Positions 30,508 to 41,770 of a DNA stretch of 64,000 nucleotides are shown here, in pieces. The stretch covers positions 186,001 through 250,000 of the forward strand of contig JAXBDG010000005.1 of NCBI GenBank assembly GCA_036320915.1, read 5' to 3'. The stretch's first letter is position 1. Every line of letters starts with the position of its first letter. A program made the position numbers and the translations under genes. Under the pieces are notes generated by a model. It had not been told where the DNA came from and ran no database searches. It saw only the letters and a program-made list of their open reading frames with translations. The stretch is from Linnemannia elongata (Eukaryota > Mortierellomycota > Mortierellomycetes > Mortierellales > Mortierellaceae).

Positions 30508-30812
30508 GGTAAAGGGTGCAGGGATCAAAGGGTGGTTTTCAAGGTGTTGACAAAGTGTTATTCGGGGGCAAGAATGTAGGGCAAGGATCGGGTTCAGGGT
30601 GGTGACGAAGTGTATTCAAGTTACTAAGTGAGGATTAAACTCTCTGGGTACTGACTATATATATGTGTGATTGTGGCTATGTTAATTAATTATTAACTTG
30701 GGCGAAAAAACCGTGCCCAAGTTTGCCTGATCGCACCAAGAGTCGATCGATCACTCTAAGAGTCGACCGATCGTAGTATATGACGCGACACATTGCCGAT
30801 TTGCAATTCACA
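30508..30812. other. Spacer with hairpin and repeated GATC motifs
   Basis: Holds a 9-bp perfect stem (30695-30703 with 30715-30723, 11-nt loop) and a duplicated AAGAGTCGA(T/C)CGATC (30738 and 30758). No coding exon is seen. Confidence 0.5.
30695..30723. repeat. Inverted repeat, 9-bp stem
   Basis: AACTTGGGC and GCCCAAGTT face each other across an 11-nt A-rich loop, 190 bp after the NACHT stop. It could be a 3' mRNA structure or a protein site; function unknown. Confidence 0.55.
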
Positions 30813-32050
30813 ATGCACCTTCTCTCTAATCCTCCTACTGAATGCCACCTTACAATTCACAACTTGACCCACCAATGGAACTCACCCACAGAACTATTTA
30901 ACCTGCTTTGCCTCAACAAACACATCGCCGCCGTCGCTCTCTAAAACCTCTCTTCTAATTTCTTACAAGCTGAGGAGAAGAGTATGAGTAATTTTTGCAA
31001 CAAGGTTGGCAGTCTTAATGACTGTGATAAATTATGCGGGTGCAGTGGAGGATTACAGGCGATATAGACTCGTCCCTCTGCAGAGAGTCGATATCAACGA
31101 GAAATACGCTCCTGACAGAAAAAAATTCTACGACATTGTCTTCGCGTTCAGTCGAACTCATATCGAGCTCAGGATTACCGAATGGTTTGGGATCGACGAC
31201 TTATTCCGTATTGAAGGAGTACGGGTAAACCTGCTCTTCCGTTCCTACCTCGACTTCCGACTGGATGATTGTCGACTGGTAGCTGAACAGAGTCAGTTTT
31301 TGCACTGTCCAAATCTCGTTGCTGTTGTTTTCTCTGACGACACTCACTATAACGACGGTGAGGAGATGAAGCCCTATCCTATAGTGCGTCTAGAAAGCTT
31401 GGTGCTTCTGGTCTTGTGCGGCTGAGTTGCTCTCCTTTTCACCCGGACATCCAGACGATCGAGACGCGATGACAGCTTAGGCTGCTACCTATCATCGTCT
31501 GAGGAGCTGAAATGCTCGTATGGGATCGATTTGGTGACTTCTGGCGGTGTTGTGTGATCTAGGATTTGCCGTCCCGCCTTCAACCTTCCTAGAGATGGGA
31601 TTGATATTTGCCTGTACCGAGGGGATTCTGCTTGACGTTTGAATTTACCTGTCACTTCAAGTTTAATATGTCTCACGGGTGGCCGCGACTGGAGGTGTTG
31701 GATATGCTGATTTTTATGGACGGGGGAGTCCGCTATCCCAAGCCATCATCGAGAAGGACTTCTTTTCCCCCGAAGATTTACCCTTTCGTTTACGATCACG
31801 ACAAGGGTGTCGGTGAGTCGAAGACGGGACGAATTGAGCTGTTCGTGCTGAAAGATCTAACAACGGAAGAACGTAGGACTATGCGCGATACAACCTTGGA
31901 GGAGTTCCTCTGACCAAAATGCTCCCAAGCGTCGACAACCTGGTGATGACTTACTGGAAAGAAATAATCACTTCGGAGGATTGATCAAGGCAATCAGGGT
32001 TATGCCAGGCATAAGATCAAGACTGTCACCACGGATCTGCAACGACCCTT
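30813..32050 (+). pseudogene. Decayed F-box/LRR-like pseudogene
   Basis: Family landmarks appear in the right order but in several frames: an F-box-like start from ATG 30813 (ending CLNKHIAAVAL at TAA 30942), a middle part at 31006-31425 (FYDIVFAFSRT; SQFLHCPNLVAVVFSDD), the late segment FEFTCHFKFN...WPRLEVLDML at about 31635-31710, and near the end LPSVDNLVMTYW and LIKAIRVMP in two frames around 31920-32010. The region between the F-box and the middle part is mostly deleted, so about 1.2 kb remains of an expected 2.3 kb. Multiple stops and frameshifts make it non-functional as an F-box protein. It lies 0.3 kb downstream of the NACHT gene. Confidence 0.75.
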
Positions 32051-32517
32051 CGGAGGGAGCGGCAATGGAGCTCGATGTCGCCCTCAGTTCGAAAGATGCA
32101 AAAAACGCGGATCTCCTTACTCTCAGGACTCACTTTGTTGGTGTACTGTTGATCAAGCCAATGTCGTCTATGCTTTCCCCCTTCAATTGCAGCGGTAGCT
32201 TTTTTCAACTCTTAATGTCTGCTTCATTTCGCATATGCACACGAATATCGCTGACATCTCTAACAGTAGCTGCTTTGCCAAATTAAAACACGAAGTTCAG
32301 TGAAATGGTACATTTGGCAATAATATTGGAACACAAGAATAGTGCGGAGATAATTATTTTGCCAGCAAAAAGGAGGACTTTTTATTCGTTTGATATGAGT
32401 GAGGAGGAATGAAGGAAAATGAGAGAGAGAAAGATGCAAGAAAAGTGGGCAGTTGCCATGACAAAAAAAAAACAACAACCACATAGAAAGGGGTGTATGT
32501 GAGTATGTGAAAGACAA
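32051..32517. other. Intergenic, no gene seen
   Basis: Between the pseudogene remnant and the FCF1 3' end. AT-rich, with purine-rich sequence on the plus strand near the FCF1 stop. The open frame running on from the pseudogene to 32286 has no recognisable content. Confidence 0.4.
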
Positions 32518-33441
32518 TTAGTTGGTGGGTGCGCCGTAGGCTTCTGGGAGTCGCTCAATCGTATACTTCCTCTGGGAAAGGTACATGATGGGGATACCTG
32601 GGATCTTTCTTATCCTCCTCTTCAAATCACGATCACAGGTTGCTACGATATAACACTTGTGCTGCATCACACGTTCGACAAGGCAGTCATCGGCATAGGT
32701 ACCCTTATGCGTGCAGGGCAGACGTTCAAACCGGGGATCACGAGCAACACGGAGGGCGACCTTGAATTTGGGTCCAAGTTTCTCGAGTTCAGCCATGACA
32801 CAGTCGGTGATGCAGGGGATTGATTTTGCGTAAAGGCAGTCCATCATGCCCTTGACGAGTTCAATCTTGTTCTGGATGGAGAAGTTGATGAAGTTGGTAT
32901 CGACCAAGATCCGGTATGGGGGTCCAAGAGCCGAGTTGTAGTTGAAGAACATTGACGACGCCACCTGTGGGCTATTTTTGGTTGAAGAGAAAGGTAGGTA
33001 CGAGAGGTAGGCGGGTGTTAGAAACCGGCTGCATGTCGTTTTGCTTGTTGATGGTTCGCACTAAGCACAAGGCTGTGGTCGTCCTTGATATTCCTGGATG
33101 TGAATGCTTACATGTGACGGACAGCCTTCTTTTCCTTCTCCTCCTCCTTCTTCTTGAGCTTCTCCTGGTTGACCTTGAGACGAGCGTCGTTGGGGTTAAT
33201 CATGCGCTTCACAAGCGCGAACTTCTTTGTCGTCTTTGTCTTTCCCTATTGATTTTCATTCGTGAAATGTGATAAGAAGAAGGGTGTAGATGTTGTTGTT
33301 GTGGTGGTTAGTGTCGAGTTGCAGTTGAGTTGAGTTTGAGTTGTTGTGAGTTGCTAAGACTAGTACCACTCAGGCACAAGCCCCGTTTGTAACCAAGGAG
33401 TGCCAGTTGATGCAGGTGTTGTGGTTGTTGAGACATACCAT
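32518..33441 (-). CDS. rRNA-processing PIN nuclease Fcf1/Utp24
   Basis: Three exons: 33439-33441 (only the start ATG, the exon ending exactly at it before donor GTATGT), 33112-33245 and 32518-32971. The product is 196 aa, close to the 198 aa of the human protein. The N-terminus is the expected basic tail ([36 protein letters not shown]). The PIN domain keeps its acidic residues: D70 in ILVDTNF, the Glu of VMAELEKLG, the Asp pair in [10 protein letters not shown] and the Asp in [11 protein letters not shown]. Fcf1 acts in the nucleolar small-subunit processome and cleaves pre-rRNA at early sites (A1/A2 in yeast). It is divergent from the proton-channel gene across about 0.7 kb. Confidence 0.95.
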
Positions 33442-34155
33442 GCTGACTGTGCTTTGTTGATGTAAATTGGGCTAGAAACTGTGTTGGTGGATGTGTTTCT
33501 CGGCGTTGGTAACAGAAGAGTGTCCTCGTGTCCTGTGTGATGAGTTGATGCGGTCGGTGTTGGTTGTTTGTTGTCCGTTGTCTGATGCAATGCCAAAGGA
33601 AAGTGAGTTCAAGCCAAAAGGTGCGTGTGCCACAAAAAAAAAAAGAAAATGTTGTTGTGTTCAAATGACAGTCACTTATTGGTGACTGCTTTGTCCTTCC
33701 ATTGTTCAATCTTTAAGTAGAAAAGCATTGAACGGGGAACGAGTAGACGGAGACTTTCTTGCCCTATGAATCATCCCATTCATTGCTGGCTTAATATACT
33801 TACTCCGGAGCGTGTGAGAGAAGCAATCGAACACGAATCCGTCTTTACTTCTCTATGCCACATTGTATTGCAGAGATCAGGCTGCATAGTTTACCCAAGA
33901 ACGAGAAAGAAATAACAAGGACCGCGCTCAGGCACAACATGCAATACTGTGCTCAAATTGACATAATCAACACCGCCTGACGGGAAAGCGGGAAGGAATA
34001 GAGTAAGAAAAAAAGGAACGGGCTGTGAGCACCTTCCTCGTGTCGGTACAAAGACAAACTTCCAACGGTGCCTCTTTTTTCCTTTTCTCTTTACTTCTCT
34101 TCTATTTCCCTCTCATCACTCTTTTCTCCCCACTCCACTTCCCCTCTCTGTCATC
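33442..34155. promoter_or_regulatory. Divergent intergenic region between FCF1 and the proton channel
   Basis: 714 bp that must hold the promoters of both flanking genes. The right end is CT-rich (34073-34155) just before the channel ATG, as is common in fungal 5' UTRs. The FCF1 5' UTR occupies the left side. No further exon is seen. Confidence 0.45.
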
Positions 34156-34776
34156 ATGTCGCAATCATCCTACGGCGCAATCCCAACCGACGACCAGGAC
34201 AACAACCCCATCAATGCCTCCTCGGAAGAAGACACCTCCTCATTCCGCCACCAGATTGGTGAGATCCTCGAGTCCAAGAAAGCCCACGCCCTCATCCTTA
34301 TCCTGACCGCCATCGACGTCGCCCTCGTCATTCTTCAAATCGCCGCATCCCTCCTCCACTACGACGACACCAAAGAAGCCCAATGGTTTCTCGAACTTCT
34401 CGCCCACACCTCCCTCGCCATCGTCTCCATCTTCGTCCTCGAAATCATCCTCAAGGTCTATGCTTTTGGACTCGGTTACTTCTGGACAGGAAACCCACAT
34501 GGAGTGTTGCACCTGTTGGATGCGTTGATTATTATTATCTCGTTCCTGTTGGAGGTCTTCTTGAAGGGTGCAGAACAAGAGTTGGGTGCGCTTTTGATTA
34601 TCTTCCGGTTGTGGAGACTTGTAAAGTTGACGGGTACGGTTGCAATTGAGACGGTGGAACATAACCAGGCGACGGTGGCGGCCTTGGAGCAGAGGATTAA
34701 GGTGCTCGAGAACGAGTTGAAGGAATCCCAGAGTGAAGTCCAGCGTCTTCGTGCCAACACCGCCGACCAAGTCTAG
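34156..34776 (+). CDS. Voltage-gated proton channel (Hv1/HVCN1-like)
   Basis: 206 aa, single exon. It is a lone voltage-sensor domain with no pore module: S1 at about 44-67 with Asp54 (position of the proton-selectivity Asp of Hv1), S2 at about 85-104 with Glu96 and Lys100, S3 at about 118-136 with Asp122, and S4 at about 143-160 with RLWRLVK (Arg151, Arg154, Lys157). A C-terminal coiled coil (about 170-202, ALEQRIKVLENELKESQ) would pair two subunits, as in animal Hv1. Known Hv1 channels open on depolarisation and export H+ to balance NADPH-oxidase charge or cytosolic pH. The third S4 charge is Lys where human Hv1 has Arg. There is no signal peptide, so it is probably plasma-membrane. A CCCCTC run sits in the 3' UTR (34806-34832). 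Confidence 0.9.
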   Translation: MSQSSYGAIPTDDQDNNPINASSEEDTSSFRHQIGEILESKKAHALILILTAIDVALVILQIAASLLHYDDTKEAQWFLELLAHTSLAIVSIFVLEIILKVYAFGLGYFWTGNPHGVLHLLDALIIIISFLLEVFLKGAEQELGALLIIFRLWRLVKLTGTVAIETVEHNQATVAALEQRIKVLENELKESQSEVQRLRANTADQV

Positions 34777-35300
34777 AAATGCGGATACTTTTTTTCTTCA
34801 TTTTCAATCTCCCCTCCCCCTCCCCCTCCCCCTTCTATCTTCCACAGACACCATAAAACCCCGCAACTGCAATCCATTACTCTAACTCATATACTACACA
34901 ACTCAACACACCGCACATACACTTTCATATATCATACCCTGTTTTCTCTAGTAAACACAGCGACTTTCATTCTTTTTCATCATTTTCACACATCTGTTCC
35001 TGCGAGGTATGCATGTCTGTAAAAAAAACGTTGGAGTATGCGCCTGGTGATGGTCAAAGCATGAGGCAGCACAGGAAGTAAACAAAAACGAGCAATTGAG
35101 TCGTTGCTTGCAGGCAATTTTTTTATACTGAAATGCAGGGGTTTATGTGTATGTTTATGGATTCATAAATAAGTGGGTTGTTTACACAAAGAGAGAGGAT
35201 GGAGAGATTCTACAAAAGAGGAAAGGGGGGGTAAAGCGCGGGGTGAATACAATAAGGAGAGAAGGGAGGAGACTGTAGCATATTGTACATCGAGGAAGAC
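34777..35300. other. Convergent 3' regions
   Basis: 3' ends of the proton channel (+) and the phosphate carrier (-) face each other. Contains a (CCCCTC)n run at 34806-34832. No gene is seen. Confidence 0.45.
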
Positions 35301-36720
35301 TTAGTTGTCGGCCTTCTTCATGATAATGACGCCCTCGCCGGCACCAAAGACTCGCCTCAACTCGCCATAAATACCGAACTGCAACGAAGTAAGAGCACCG
35401 ACCTATAAAATCCACACAAACAGCAACAAAGATAAAAAAAAAAAAGGCATTAAGAACTTGCACCATGATGTCATGTACACACACACCACATGTTTGTATC
35501 GCTTACACCCAGACGAAAAAATAACAAAAAGAAACCAGCAAGCTTACCATGACGATACGAGGTCCAAGGCCAAGGAAGAGTCCTCTGAACCCAAGTTCCC
35601 TCGCCAACCCAGCCAACCTCATCATGACAGGTCCATCGCCCTTGGTCTTATTAATCTTTGACAGCAACGTATCCGCCGGCTGAGAGATTACAGCGGCCGC
35701 AAATCCGGCAATAAGACCAGAGGCGAGATGCACACCCGTCAAGGTCCTCTCCGACAACGAGTCATGGTCTCCACCCAACTGCTTCATAATTGACTCGCTC
35801 GCCCGTTCAAAGACCACGAATTTCGCGACCGTGTACGGCACCTGCTTGAAGACGATCGGTGTGAAACCTGAATAGAAACCTCTCGCAACTCCTTCCTCAG
35901 TCCAGATCCTGTTGAACCCAGACACCAACCCCTTCGCGAATGTTGGCTGTGAGACGAGACGAATTCTAGTAGCTTCCAACGGGCACAGGGCAATATCTGC
36001 AATGAATTCTGCAACACCCGAGGCGACCATATAGACACCAATCCGGTTCTCGATCGCGCGTTCTTCACCGATTTGGTCAATAATAGTCTTTTTCCAGAAC
36101 TCGTATCCCCCGAATTTGAAGGCGCCTTGGAGAAAGTATCCAATAAATGTAGGTCCGAATCCTGTCATGAGCGCGCCTGCTCCTTCGTTTCTGATGACCT
36201 GTTTGAACGAGCCCATCATGCCCTATTGTTTTTTTATGGTGAGCGAATTTGTTCGGAATGATGAGAATTAGAAAGCTGCAGTAGTGGTTGTGTGCGCACG
36301 GAGGGGGGGGGGGGGGAATGAAAATGACATCATGGAAGCAGCGTTGATGTTTAGCCGATGCTCTCTGTGTTTGTTGTGTTTTGTTGGCAAGAAAAGGTAC
36401 CTTGTTGTAAGTGACAGAGTCGAGCTGCATGCGAGTCTTGACAACATCTAACAATTAGCGACATACAGTTGAAAACATGAACAGAGTAGGAGTTAGACAA
36501 AAAGAATCGCAACGCGCAGAGAACGTGAGTCCAATTGAAAATAACATAAGAGACAGAAAAAGAGAGAAGGAAAACGATGCTTACCAACTGGGGTAAGAGA
36601 GCCGTGGGTGGTACCACAGGAGATGGCACCGGCGAGTGCGAACCGTGCATAAAGAGAAACCCCAGTGGGGGCAACGGCTGCCTGTTGTTTTTGTGTCTGT
36701 GTCTGGTATGCTGCCGCCAT
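35301..36720 (-). CDS. Mitochondrial phosphate carrier (SLC25A3/Mir1 type)
   Basis: Four exons: 36585-36720, 36401-36447 (47 nt), 35548-36222 and 35301-35402, giving 319 aa. Three carrier repeats are visible by their signatures: [20 protein letters not shown] and [11 protein letters not shown]. The first matches the phosphate-carrier form, with the conserved TMQLDS-like continuation ([11 protein letters not shown]) and [19 protein letters not shown]. The protein imports inorganic phosphate with H+ across the inner mitochondrial membrane for ATP synthesis. The final exon ([19 protein letters not shown]) is the sixth-helix region and is essential, which supports the splice model. The start at 36720 gives a short Gln/Ala-rich N-terminus. 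Confidence 0.93.
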
Positions 36721-37816
36721 TTTGTATTGTTGACAGTTGGATTGTTTGAGGAAGAAGGCAGGGAAGGTGAGAGAGAGAAAAGGAGTGGAGATAAGGAGTG
36801 AAGAGTGGAGAAGAATGGGTGTCGTTAAAAAGGACAGTTAGAGTGGAGAGAAAGGGAGAGAAGAGATAATGTTTATGCATGTTAGTGAAATGAGGGCATC
36901 TCTTTTATACCTCCACAGCAAAAACAAGACGACTATCATTATCATCGTCATCACGACATAAGTAAAGTGAAAACAATTTCGATTACAACGTCTAGTCTCG
37001 GATGAATTTGAGCCTTTTCGCGTCCTCGGTGCTGCAAACATTCATCCTTACCCCTCCTCCTCTTCCGTCGGTTGTATCGTTGTATCTCATCACGGCACTC
37101 GGACAAAATCCATCTGACCCCCATTCCTTCTCTCTTAATCCCTCTCTCTCTCTCTCTCTCTCTCTACCATGTCGCTGCTGTGCACTGTTGCCAAATCGGG
37201 TGAATTTCTTCCGGGTGCAATGACTGAAACCCCCTTTTGGCCACTCCCGACAAACAACGACCATGCAACAAGACATAAGCAACAAACGAGCTAGCAACTG
37301 GACCAGTATCCATTGCGAAGACGTCAACAGAGAAGGCGCAGGATGATAGAGAGACAGCTGAAAAAAAAGAGGAGATAAGAGATGCGGTTTCGCTGATACA
37401 AACAAAGTGGGAACATACAAAAGAACACATCTGATTGGCAGTGCTGGGAGATATCTTTTCCGTCGAATAACCCTGAAGAACGAACTGACAGGCAAGACAG
37501 TACGGGGAGAATGAAGGCTAAGGACCAACAACGACAGGGCTTGGGCCAACAGCAGTTTCGTCATAGTCAATTGCTGCTTATTGTAACGTCGCAGCCCTGT
37601 CTTTGCGCTATTATCCTTTTTTTTTTCTGCTTCTACGATCCAACGCTCTGCCACGAAAAGCACAACACCGCACGCGATACCCAGGAATAAATAAACAAGA
37701 AGTACTGAACACTTCCCTTCTGTCCATATAGTTGTGAAAAATGGCAACAAAACGAAAGAGTCGTGTTATTTCTTTTATTTTGTGGTACAGAATTGCTTCT
37801 CTTACGAGGAAACAAT
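36721..37816. other. Intergenic between the phosphate carrier and eL36
   Basis: Contains the carrier promoter and the eL36 3' end, plus a (CT)n run at about 37143-37166. Long frames on the minus strand are compositional and contain no known domain. Confidence 0.5.
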
Positions 37817-39359
37817 TTAGTGGGCACGACGGGACTCGGCGATGACGGAAGTCATCTCCTCGACCTTCTTCTTGGCGCGGAGGAAGGTTCCGAGCTGGTT
37901 GATTGGAAGTAGAAGGAATGAGAAAAGAGGAGGATCTGGTTAGTCGTGTGCAAAAGGGCATTCGTTGAGACTGGAGTAAACAGTTCGTAAGGTTGTGAAA
38001 GTGTGTCCTGAAAAAACAAAGGTGGCAGTTGTTGTGATTGCGAAGTTTGGTGATTTGTGTAGCGCTTTGGCGAGGAAAAGTGCTGATATCGCCCTTTTGT
38101 TTGAATATGGCAAATGTTGTGCTACAATGAAGACGGTGCCTTTCCAGCAATTCATCGCCTCTTCTCAGTTGCCATTGTGCAATTACTCGGCGGATGTTCA
38201 TATGCACGTCCGGCAACCACAAGAATAACGAGTCCTGAAGGTGAGCGGAAAGTGGTTGCTGATACTGCTGATTTGTCGAGGTGTTGTGTGAAAGGTCGTA
38301 AAGATCCTGTAGAAACATGGTTCACTACAAAAGGTCGACCTTCACAATCCTGACGTGTCCTGTAGCCAAAGAAGGGTTCCAAGTGGAAAAACGGGAGGTA
38401 CGTACTCTCTTCTTGGCGAGCTTACGGGCACGCTTATCCTTGGAGTTCTTGATCAACTCCATGATGCGGCGCTCGTAGGGAGCAAAGCCAGCGACCTCAC
38501 GGATGAGGGAGCGGACGAAGACGACGCGCTTGCCAGCCTACAAATAGGTAGTGGGGGAAAAAGTAAGGAGGAAGTTGGTTGGTGAGTTGAGCTGATCAAG
38601 ATCTCTGTTTCTGTGCCCTGGCATAGATCTCTCGTTGGTGCTATGTGAACCACTCTCTCTCCTGTAGATCTCTATTTCGCCCCATCCTCCTCTCTGTTCC
38701 TCCTGCGTTTGCTGATGTGTGCTGATGCTTAATCTCTAGCCTGGAGAGGTCAGTCTCTTCCTGTGCTGATGAAAAGGGTGGGTTGGCAAAACGATTGAAC
38801 TCATGGGATCAAAAGTTCGGCATGGGATCTACCCTATTCTGCACTGGTGGGTTCCTTCCGGTGACAAAGTTGTTGGTGGGGAGATGGTTGTGTGGACTGG
38901 ATCGTGGGATGTTGGGTTCGTCGCTGTAATCACTCTCTAACAGTTAATCCTGATCTTGTTGCTATTACTCCATCCTTTCCTCCTCTTAGACCACGAGTTG
39001 AAGGTGTAAAGTTGATGATTCCTCCCTACTCAGTAGGTAGGTGATGGGGAGTAGCGTTGCTGTTGGGTTGTTTTCCTGCAGACTGGCAACGAGGTGAATG
39101 CCGATTCGAATCCCGAACTCTGTTTCCTCCCAATCCACCATCTCATCGTGTATCCACCACATATATCCACCCTCAAACTCGTCCATCGATCCATCGATCG
39201 ATACCATCCTCCGTTCCTTGCTCGCTCCCTTTCGGTAATGATGACAAGATGACTTACGACGCCCTTCTTGTAGGACATGGGAGTCTTCAACTCACGGACG
39301 GTGGTGATGTGTCCGTGGTTCTGTCCAGAACGAATGCCACTGCGGATGGTAACAGCCAT
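37817..39359 (-). CDS. 60S ribosomal protein eL36
   Basis: Three exons: 39258-39359, 38406-38537 and 37817-37894, giving 103 aa, the normal size of the family. Landmarks are [23 protein letters not shown] and [12 protein letters not shown], followed after the junction by [14 protein letters not shown]. It is a structural protein of the large ribosomal subunit. The introns are large for this window (720 nt and 511 nt), which is often seen in fungal ribosomal-protein genes. I found no convincing intronic snoRNA by eye. The start at 39359 is preceded by pyrimidine-rich sequence in the sense direction. Confidence 0.95.
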
Positions 39360-39671
39360 TTTTTCTTTGGTGGTGAGTTGGAAAAGGAAGAATCCCCGCT
39401 TGCCTGTTCAGCCGCCTGGCATAACGCAGTGGCACCAGAGGGATCAAGAAATTATTACGGCCCTTAACAGTCACGTGCCGAATGGGTTTGTGAAAGACTT
39501 GGTGGCGCTTCCTTGGAGGCTTGAGGCGTTCAAGAACAACACTGGTCTTTCTTGTTCTTCTCATCATATTGCGATTCTTGTTGACCTTTTTTATTCTTTA
39601 AGAGTACTCGGCCGTTTTATTTTTTTATTTCATAATTGCAGTTCTTCTTTATAGTCCCTCAATTGGCAAGA

Positions 39672-40235
39672 TTAAACAGCAACAGCAGAAACAGCAGCCC
39701 CTTCCGCCCTCTTCTCTTCCTCCTCTCTTTCCTTTTGAAGACGCGTCGAGGGCTTCTGGGAGATAATAGGTCCATTCCCTCGCTGAGGCGCCTGCGGCAA
39801 AAAGTTCGACTGAGGCCTGTACGCCGAATCCTTGACGATCTGTTTCACCATGACCGACTGTGGCAACCAGTTCAGGATCATATACCTAAACATACGCTCC
39901 CACAGCGTCTATCACCGATTATAAAAGATATAGAAAAAACGACAGTTAGGAACAAATTCTTCTCAGCGAAATTTTGATTTTTTTTAGCGGAGGATAAAAG
40001 GAGGGGACAGAGGCATACATGACCGTAGCGGAGTTTGGCGTTGCGATGCGAGTGTGCGTATTGGGCTTTGACGTTCTCAAATCGTTGTTCACGGTAGTCT
40101 GCTAGGGCGGCCTTGATGTTATCGTAACTGGTTGGTTTGATGTCGTAGAGGCAGTTGGCTAAGACTACCGAGTCGATCATTGCATTCACAGCTCCTTGTC
40201 CTGTACTAGGAAGTAACTAAACAAACATACAGTTG

Positions 40236-40269
<34 letters not shown>

Positions 40270-41770
40270 GAGCGACTTGTTGCTGCTTCTTCTTTTTTCC
40301 TCTTATTTTCCATTAAACAAAAGATAAAAGAAAAAAATTTGACGACGTATGTTGTACCTTGTGTGCAGCTAAGAAACAGAAGAAAATATAACAGTGCGAT
40401 CAGTCAGTGGTACATAGTTTACAAAGGTGTCACCTACATATGAAAGAAAAAGACAAAGAACACTTACCATCGCCAATGAGAACAGTACGCCCATGAGTCC
40501 AAGTCTCAAACAACATATCCTCAAAGAACACCTTCGAGATCCTCTCCCTGGGGGTAGCATCAACAATATCCCCCAACGGCCCATACGTCGTCTTGAACTC
40601 TCTAATCTGATCCAAAATCTTTCCATTCGTCTCGGGTGCCCAATCCGACCGGCGGAACTGTTCTTCCTCAATCTCAGCAAGCTCCAATTGAATCACTACA
40701 TTCCAACAGATTCGGTTCCCGGGGACCGTATATGTCATCCAAGTAAATGGCGTCGAGTTATCGCCAATATGGAATGAGCATTTCGAATCCTCCGCCGCCA
40801 GATCCTTATACCGCTCCTCGCTCGGGTCCAGGGGTAAGGTGGTTCCTACGAGGGCCATGTACCCCGTATTCATTATCTTGGTATCCCCCTTGGGCAACAA
40901 CCCCTGTTCATCTAGAGTTTTGTAGAGGTGCTTGCGCACCCCGCTGTGGGCTCCGTCAGCACCGACGAGGATGTCGCCGTGGACTGTGGTGTTATCGCTA
41001 AAACGAAGCATAACGCCTTCGTGGTTCTGTTGGAAGGAGAGGACTTTTTTGGACATGTGGATCTTATGTGTTGGGATCTTGTTGAACAGGACGTTGTAGA
41101 GCTCTGGACGTGCAAATAGAAGTCTCTTGTATCCAGTTCTACACAATAAAACAAAAGAAAGTCGATGAGTGGGTGTATCCCCTTCCTGATTTGCTACAGC
41201 TTGTTGCCAATAAAGTTTAGCGCCCGAGAGAAAAAAAATAATAAGGACGTGCTTCCTCACTTTTCGTTCATTCTCACTTACATTTCATCCTGGACACAGA
41301 TGTGGGCAGTCTTCTTCAACTCGGCGGAATAATACGTCGCATCGTATGTCGGCTTGGAGACTCTCGCCATTTCATCGAAGATTCCCATCTGCTCAAACGA
41401 GCAAAGGATATTTCCTATCATCACACAAGAAGGGAAAAAAAATAGAACATCAGCACTCCCATCCATCAGAATCAGAAAAATGAAAGAAAGAGAGATAAAT
41501 GCGCAGGGTTGCTGTACCTGAAAGAGCCATAACACCACCAAGGGGCTTGACCTCAGCAATACGTTCAAAGATCTCGTACGGGATCCCAGCAGTTTCGAGT
41601 AACAGTCCAAGGTAGAGACCAGCCAGGCCTGCTCCAACGATCAAAACCTTTGGTGGCTCGTCCTTAACCAGTGGCGGCAAATCGCTACTCTTGTACCCGC
41701 CTGTGGGGTTGAGTTGGGTCGACAGGCGGGAAGAGGAAGAGAGAGAAGGAGATTTTGTTGTGTCTGCCAT
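39672..41770 (-). CDS. FAD-dependent monooxygenase (PHBH/salicylate hydroxylase family), with an 11-nt exon
   Basis: Six exons: 41518-41770, 41282-41414, 40468-41138, 40358-40368 (11 nt), 40019-40216 and 39672-39908, giving 500 aa. The FAD fold is shown by VLIVGAGLAGLYLGLLLE (Rossmann GxGxxG), the LVGADGAHSGVR motif (DG motif) and LIGDAAHKLLPSTGQGAV (GD motif that contacts the FAD ribityl chain). The GD motif is split by introns so that the microexon provides the end of GDA and all of AHK. Such enzymes hydroxylate aromatic or related substrates using NAD(P)H and O2; the substrate cannot be told from sequence. The tail is charged and helical (RLQKEREEEEKRAE), with no clear targeting signal. 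Confidence 0.92.

Noticed and set aside
36992..37750. 252-aa minus-strand frame
   Set aside because: Low-complexity, spans a CT microsatellite, no known domain; lies between two well-defined genes.
39085..39115. TTCGAATCCC, resembling a tRNA T-loop
   Set aside because: It lies inside eL36 intron 1; the flanking bases do not form a T stem and no acceptor or anticodon arm could be drawn.
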